A DNA stretch of 7,589 bases from assembly GCA_002780135.1 (NCBI GenBank), contig PEWA01000019.1, positions 3,384 through 10,972 on the forward strand. The letters run 5' to 3'. Within the stretch, counting starts at the first letter, position 1. Each line of letters starts with the position of its first letter. A program made the translations under genes and the position numbers. Shown piece after piece: positions 5,079-7,589 of this stretch. The notes beneath the pieces were generated by a model. The model saw only the letters and a list, made by a program, of their open reading frames with translations, searched no databases and was not told where the DNA came from. This stretch comes from Candidatus Shapirobacteria bacterium CG06_land_8_20_14_3_00_40_12 (GTDB lineage Bacteria > Patescibacteriota > Microgenomatia > UBA12405).

Positions 5079-5780
5079 ATGAACAGGTCCGGCAATTTAG
5101 ACACAGTGGCTCCCGACGATCAAATTACGGAATCATTAAAGACGGAAAAGAAAATAACAGAGTTAGGGGAGCCAGTTGATCCCGAACTAAGGCAAAAGGT
5201 ATATGACATACTGGGGCATACAAAACATGCTCTATCAGCGTTTTTGGTGCGGCCGCACGTGTTTTCTTTTAAGGAGAGAGATGAGGAAGAAGAGATATTG
5301 GTGGCGCTAAGGCCTCATTGGATGACAAATGTAGGCTGGATACTAATAGCCATAGCCATGACACTGGGTCCAACATTAATCAAATCATTGGCTTTAATTA
5401 ACGGCTTGCCGGCAAAATATCAAATATTGGGAGGATTATTTTGGTATTTGACCACTTTTGCTTTTGCTTTTGAAAAATTTTTATCCTGGTACTTTGACGT
5501 GTATATAATTACTGATGAAAGAGTGGTGGATATTGACTTTAACAATCTTTTGAACAAGAAATTTTCGGAGGCAAAGCTGTCGATGATTCAGGATGTCACC
5601 TCCAGACAGATCGGAATGGGGCAGACAATGTTTAACTACGGACAGGTGTTAATTCAGACGGCGGCCGAAATAAACGAACTTCGTTTTGATAATATTCCCA
5701 ATCCGGACAAGATCGTAAAAGTCCTGCAACTGATGCGGGAAGAGGAGGATATGGAAGCAATTAAGGGGAGGACAAAGTAA
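5079..5780 (+). CDS. Bacterial PH-domain (bPH2/YdbS-like) membrane protein
   Basis: 233 aa. The N-terminal 80 residues are polar and cytosolic, with many acidic residues and a stretch FKERDEEEEILVALRPHW that leads into two membrane helices (about 84-107 and 115-135). Then SWYFDVYIITDERVVDIDF (136-154) starts a C-terminal domain with the feel of bPH2 (PF03703-type): the phrase YxxTDxRVV, the later SMIQDVTSRQIGMGQTMFNYG (168-188), and INELRFDNIPNPDKI (198-212), where the strand/NP motif closes the fold. Such proteins are widespread in CPR and Firmicutes; their ligand is generally unknown. ATG 5079 is 3 nt after the upstream stop, with no clear Shine-Dalgarno, so translation probably depends on the preceding gene. 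The end overlaps the next start (TAATG). Confidence 0.75.
   Translation: MNRSGNLDTVAPDDQITESLKTEKKITELGEPVDPELRQKVYDILGHTKHALSAFLVRPHVFSFKERDEEEEILVALRPHWMTNVGWILIAIAMTLGPTLIKSLALINGLPAKYQILGGLFWYLTTFAFAFEKFLSWYFDVYIITDERVVDIDFNNLLNKKFSEAKLSMIQDVTSRQIGMGQTMFNYGQVLIQTAAEINELRFDNIPNPDKIVKVLQLMREEEDMEAIKGRTK
5767..5771 (+). promoter_or_regulatory. Shine-Dalgarno sequence of the 71-aa gene
   Basis: GGAGG inside AAGGGGAGGA, 8 nt before ATG 5780, is complementary to the anti-SD at the 16S 3' end. It is the clearest ribosome binding site in the window and fixes this start, whereas the operon-leading genes appear leaderless. Confidence 0.8.
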
Positions 5781-5995
5781 TGTTTGACGTTGGAAATGTA
5801 TTAATGATGGTAGAAAGAGTAATAGCGATTTTGGGGACAACAATATATCTCATTTTTGCCGTGGTAATTGTTAAGCAGGTAACAACCATGACTCATCAGA
5901 TTAAAGACAAATTTAACGGAATATTGATTGCTTTTTCCTATTTACACCTGTTGTTCTCGCTTCTGTTAGCGCTGCTTTCATGGACACTGCTGTAG
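5780..5995 (+). CDS. Small two-helix membrane protein of unknown function
   Basis: 71 aa with two hydrophobic segments, about 10-32 (ending VIVKQV) and 47-70, joined by a polar loop TMTHQIKDKFNG. It resembles short membrane proteins found beside envelope genes in CPR genomes (possibly the DUF5657 type; not verified). The start is supported by a GGAGG 8 nt upstream and by the TAATG overlap with the PH-domain gene, so both are made together. A role as partner or anchor of the neighbouring membrane proteins is inference. Confidence 0.75.
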   Translation: MFDVGNVLMMVERVIAILGTTIYLIFAVVIVKQVTTMTHQIKDKFNGILIAFSYLHLLFSLLLALLSWTLL

Positions 5996-6007
5996 TATGA
6001 TGAATTG

Positions 6008-7546
6008 ATGCATTATATTTGCCGATCAATGTTGGGAAGTTTAGGGAATAACTGGTGGGGTTCGTTTTGGGAATACGAAACTCCTCAGGGAAACGAACAT
6101 CTGTTTGGACTAGTAACAATCGAGGGAGACAATGCCGGGCAAAGAGGGCGGGAGTTGATTGAGAGAATAAATAACAATTATTCTTCCGGTGAAGTGGGGA
6201 ATCTAAGGGGTAGCGAGGGGTGGATGGCGATGGTGGTCACTCCTGAAAATGTGGTAATAAGAGGAGAAGGAATCCGGGCATATTTAATAAGGGAAGAAAA
6301 AATGGCTTTGGTTTTTGGGGGTGGAAAGGCCGTAGGCGGAAAAACAAATGAAAAGGACAGGTATTTGCTGATTTCGGAAAAATTGGAAAAGGTGATAACC
6401 GATGAAATGTTGAGACAGATATTGGCGGAAAAAACGGTCGATGAGGTGGCGGAAAAAATAATAGAACAAATAGTGTCAAAGGAAGATCAGACGGGTTTGG
6501 GCGGCGTCCTAATTGAGATAGGTTTAAATAATATAGTTTTGGAAGAACAATTTGAGGCAATTAAACCGAAGCAGAAATTTTCAAAAATAAGAATCCCAAA
6601 AATCAAATTGGGTTGGCGATTTTGGGAAAACGGAGTTAATAATAAGTTGAACCTTTGGATCTCGGTGATAATACTGATGCTGTTGAGTACGGGTATAGTA
6701 CTTGGTTACCGGAGAAAAATGAGTACAAAAGTACCGAGTTTGGAAACAGTAAAAACGGTTGAAGAAAAAACAAAAATTATTGAAAGTCAGGAATATGAAT
6801 TTGTTTATAATACTGAGTTGACCGGAAACACCGGAAAAAATTATGAGAACATGGTGGTTGGGGGAGATTGGGCTTATATTACCGACAGGGGGAGTGGCCG
6901 GACGGATCGAATAAATTGGAAGCTAAAGTCAGCGGAAAAAATACTGGAAGATGAAAAAATTAAAGGAATAAGCGAAATAACACTTGATAATAATAAGTTG
7001 TTGGCATTTGATGGTTTAAGTGTCTGGGAAATAAAAAAAGACGGAGCTAAAGAGGTGGGAAAAGTGAACCAAAAAAATTTAATTAAACTTCGGGGATGGA
7101 ATGGGGGGTGGTATTTTTTGTCCAGTAATGGAGAAATTTGGAAAATGAATAGTACCGGAACAACAACGAGGTGGACACAGACAGGAGAGGGGTTGATAAG
7201 CGACGCTAATGATTTGGCCATTGATGGAAAAGTGTGGGTAAGTAACGCTTCAGGAGAAATCAAGCAGTATCTGACGGGAAAACTTGATGATTGGAAAACA
7301 GCAACAATGCCGACTGAATTAAATTTTATTAGAGTGCTGGTACGGGCTGAAAGTAAGGAGGTGGTGCTGGTATCGAGAAAAAAACTATGGTCCTATGATA
7401 AAGAAAAAGGGACAATGCTCAATACTTATGATTTGGAAAAAGTAGGGATAAAAGATGCAGCCATGACAGATGATGGCAAGGAAATAATTGTATTAGGAGC
7501 AGATTCTCGAATATATAAGGTAAAATTGAAGGGTGAGATACTTTAA
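6008..7546 (+). CDS. Degenerate PP2C-like domain, membrane helix and propeller-like outer domain
   Basis: 512 aa from ATG 6008 (TTG 6005 and ATG 6029 are alternatives; no Shine-Dalgarno decides). Residues about 10-172 look like a PP2C/PPM-type phosphatase fold: ENVVIRGEGIRAYLIREEKM (80-99) sits where PP2C has its NxGDSRAYL strand, and DRYLLISEKLEKVITDEML (117-135) where it has DxLLLxSDGLxDVL. The metal-binding Asp residues are gone: SDG is SEK, the C-terminal DN is replaced by TGLGG (162-166), and the DGMGG motif is not seen, so it is probably a catalytically dead sensor or scaffold. A membrane helix spans about 215-235, followed by an RRK stop. Residues 260-512 show repeated blade-like phrases (SVWEIKKDG, EIWKMNSTG, KVWVSNASG, KLWSYDKEKG, RIYKVKLKG), which suggests an extracytoplasmic beta-propeller. 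Penultimate gene of the visible operon. The PP2C relation is weak in sequence; the membrane topology is firm. Confidence 0.7.
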   Translation: MHYICRSMLGSLGNNWWGSFWEYETPQGNEHLFGLVTIEGDNAGQRGRELIERINNNYSSGEVGNLRGSEGWMAMVVTPENVVIRGEGIRAYLIREEKMALVFGGGKAVGGKTNEKDRYLLISEKLEKVITDEMLRQILAEKTVDEVAEKIIEQIVSKEDQTGLGGVLIEIGLNNIVLEEQFEAIKPKQKFSKIRIPKIKLGWRFWENGVNNKLNLWISVIILMLLSTGIVLGYRRKMSTKVPSLETVKTVEEKTKIIESQEYEFVYNTELTGNTGKNYENMVVGGDWAYITDRGSGRTDRINWKLKSAEKILEDEKIKGISEITLDNNKLLAFDGLSVWEIKKDGAKEVGKVNQKNLIKLRGWNGGWYFLSSNGEIWKMNSTGTTTRWTQTGEGLISDANDLAIDGKVWVSNASGEIKQYLTGKLDDWKTATMPTELNFIRVLVRAESKEVVLVSRKKLWSYDKEKGTMLNTYDLEKVGIKDAAMTDDGKEIIVLGADSRIYKVKLKGEIL

Positions 7547-7589
7547 TAAAGACAGTTTGGATTATGAATTTTCTGACAAATTTGAGGCG
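7533..7589 (+). CDS. Start of a further operon gene (truncated by window end)
   Basis: GTG 7533, overlapping the previous gene's end by 14 nt, opens a frame with no stop to the window end: 19 codons reading VRYFNKDSLDYEFSDKFEA, polar and with ordinary codon use. An AAGG lies 12 nt upstream. An alternative is ATG 7564 in another frame (MNFLTNLR). The GTG frame looks more protein-like; no family can be assigned. Confidence 0.4.
   Translation, partial: MRYFNKDSLDYEFSDKFEA

Noticed and set aside
6237..7263. Several minus-strand frames rich in Pro, Phe, Ser and Leu
   Set aside because: They are antisense shadows of the 512-aa membrane protein, with the skewed composition expected from a purine-rich coding strand.
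1..7589. CRISPR array, insertion sequence or long direct repeats
   Set aside because: No regularly spaced repeats, transposase-like frames or terminal inverted repeats were recognised on reading both strands.

Overview
The window reads as a piece of a Candidate Phyla Radiation (CPR/Patescibacteria) chromosome, most likely Microgenomates-like. This rests on a divergent 16S rRNA that mismatches the common 515F/806R primers, low G+C, very short intergenic spaces, and paired T4SS-pilin-like proteins of a kind frequent in CPR genomes. The class-level placement is inference; no database was searched.

Layout. (1) Positions 1-1101 are the 3' three-quarters of a 16S rRNA gene. It ends at an intact anti-Shine-Dalgarno sequence and is followed by a short trailer with two hairpins and a strong intrinsic terminator (1219-1244). 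No tRNA, 23S or 5S gene follows, so the 16S appears unlinked from 23S. (2) uppS (undecaprenyl/polyprenyl diphosphate synthase, lipid-carrier synthesis) starts just after the terminator, with a -10 box so close that its -35 lies in the terminator hairpin. (3) On the minus strand, tail-to-tail with uppS, is a small cysteine-containing reading frame interrupted by one in-frame TGA. (4) Also on the minus strand are two adjacent small membrane proteins related to CPR type IV secretion pilin-like (VirB2-type) proteins. (5) Diverging from them on the plus strand is a tightly packed operon (2914 to beyond 7589). It encodes a secreted coiled-coil/SpoIID peptidoglycan lytic enzyme, a divergent pyroglutamyl-peptidase-like (C15) protein, a bacterial-PH-domain membrane protein, a tiny two-helix membrane protein, a one-pass membrane protein with a degenerate PP2C-like cytoplasmic domain and a predicted propeller-like outer domain, and the start of one more gene.

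Regulation. Three starts are preceded by an extended -10 element (TGC followed by TATAAT, TATACT or TAGAAT) ending only 5-6 nt before the start codon, which predicts leaderless mRNAs. Two of these boxes stand back to back in a near-palindrome (2888-2907) and would drive the pilin-like pair and the envelope operon divergently and probably in competition. By contrast, an internal operon gene (5780) has a good Shine-Dalgarno sequence that matches the intact anti-SD of the 16S.

Taken together, the genes suggest envelope biology: lipid-carrier synthesis, wall remodelling, membrane-anchored sensing and a surface or secretion pilin. The most unusual signals are substitutions at tRNA- and mRNA-contacting bases of the 16S, the in-frame UGA gene with a hairpin directly after it, the back-to-back leaderless promoters, and the SpoIID/C15-like/PH/pseudophosphatase operon.
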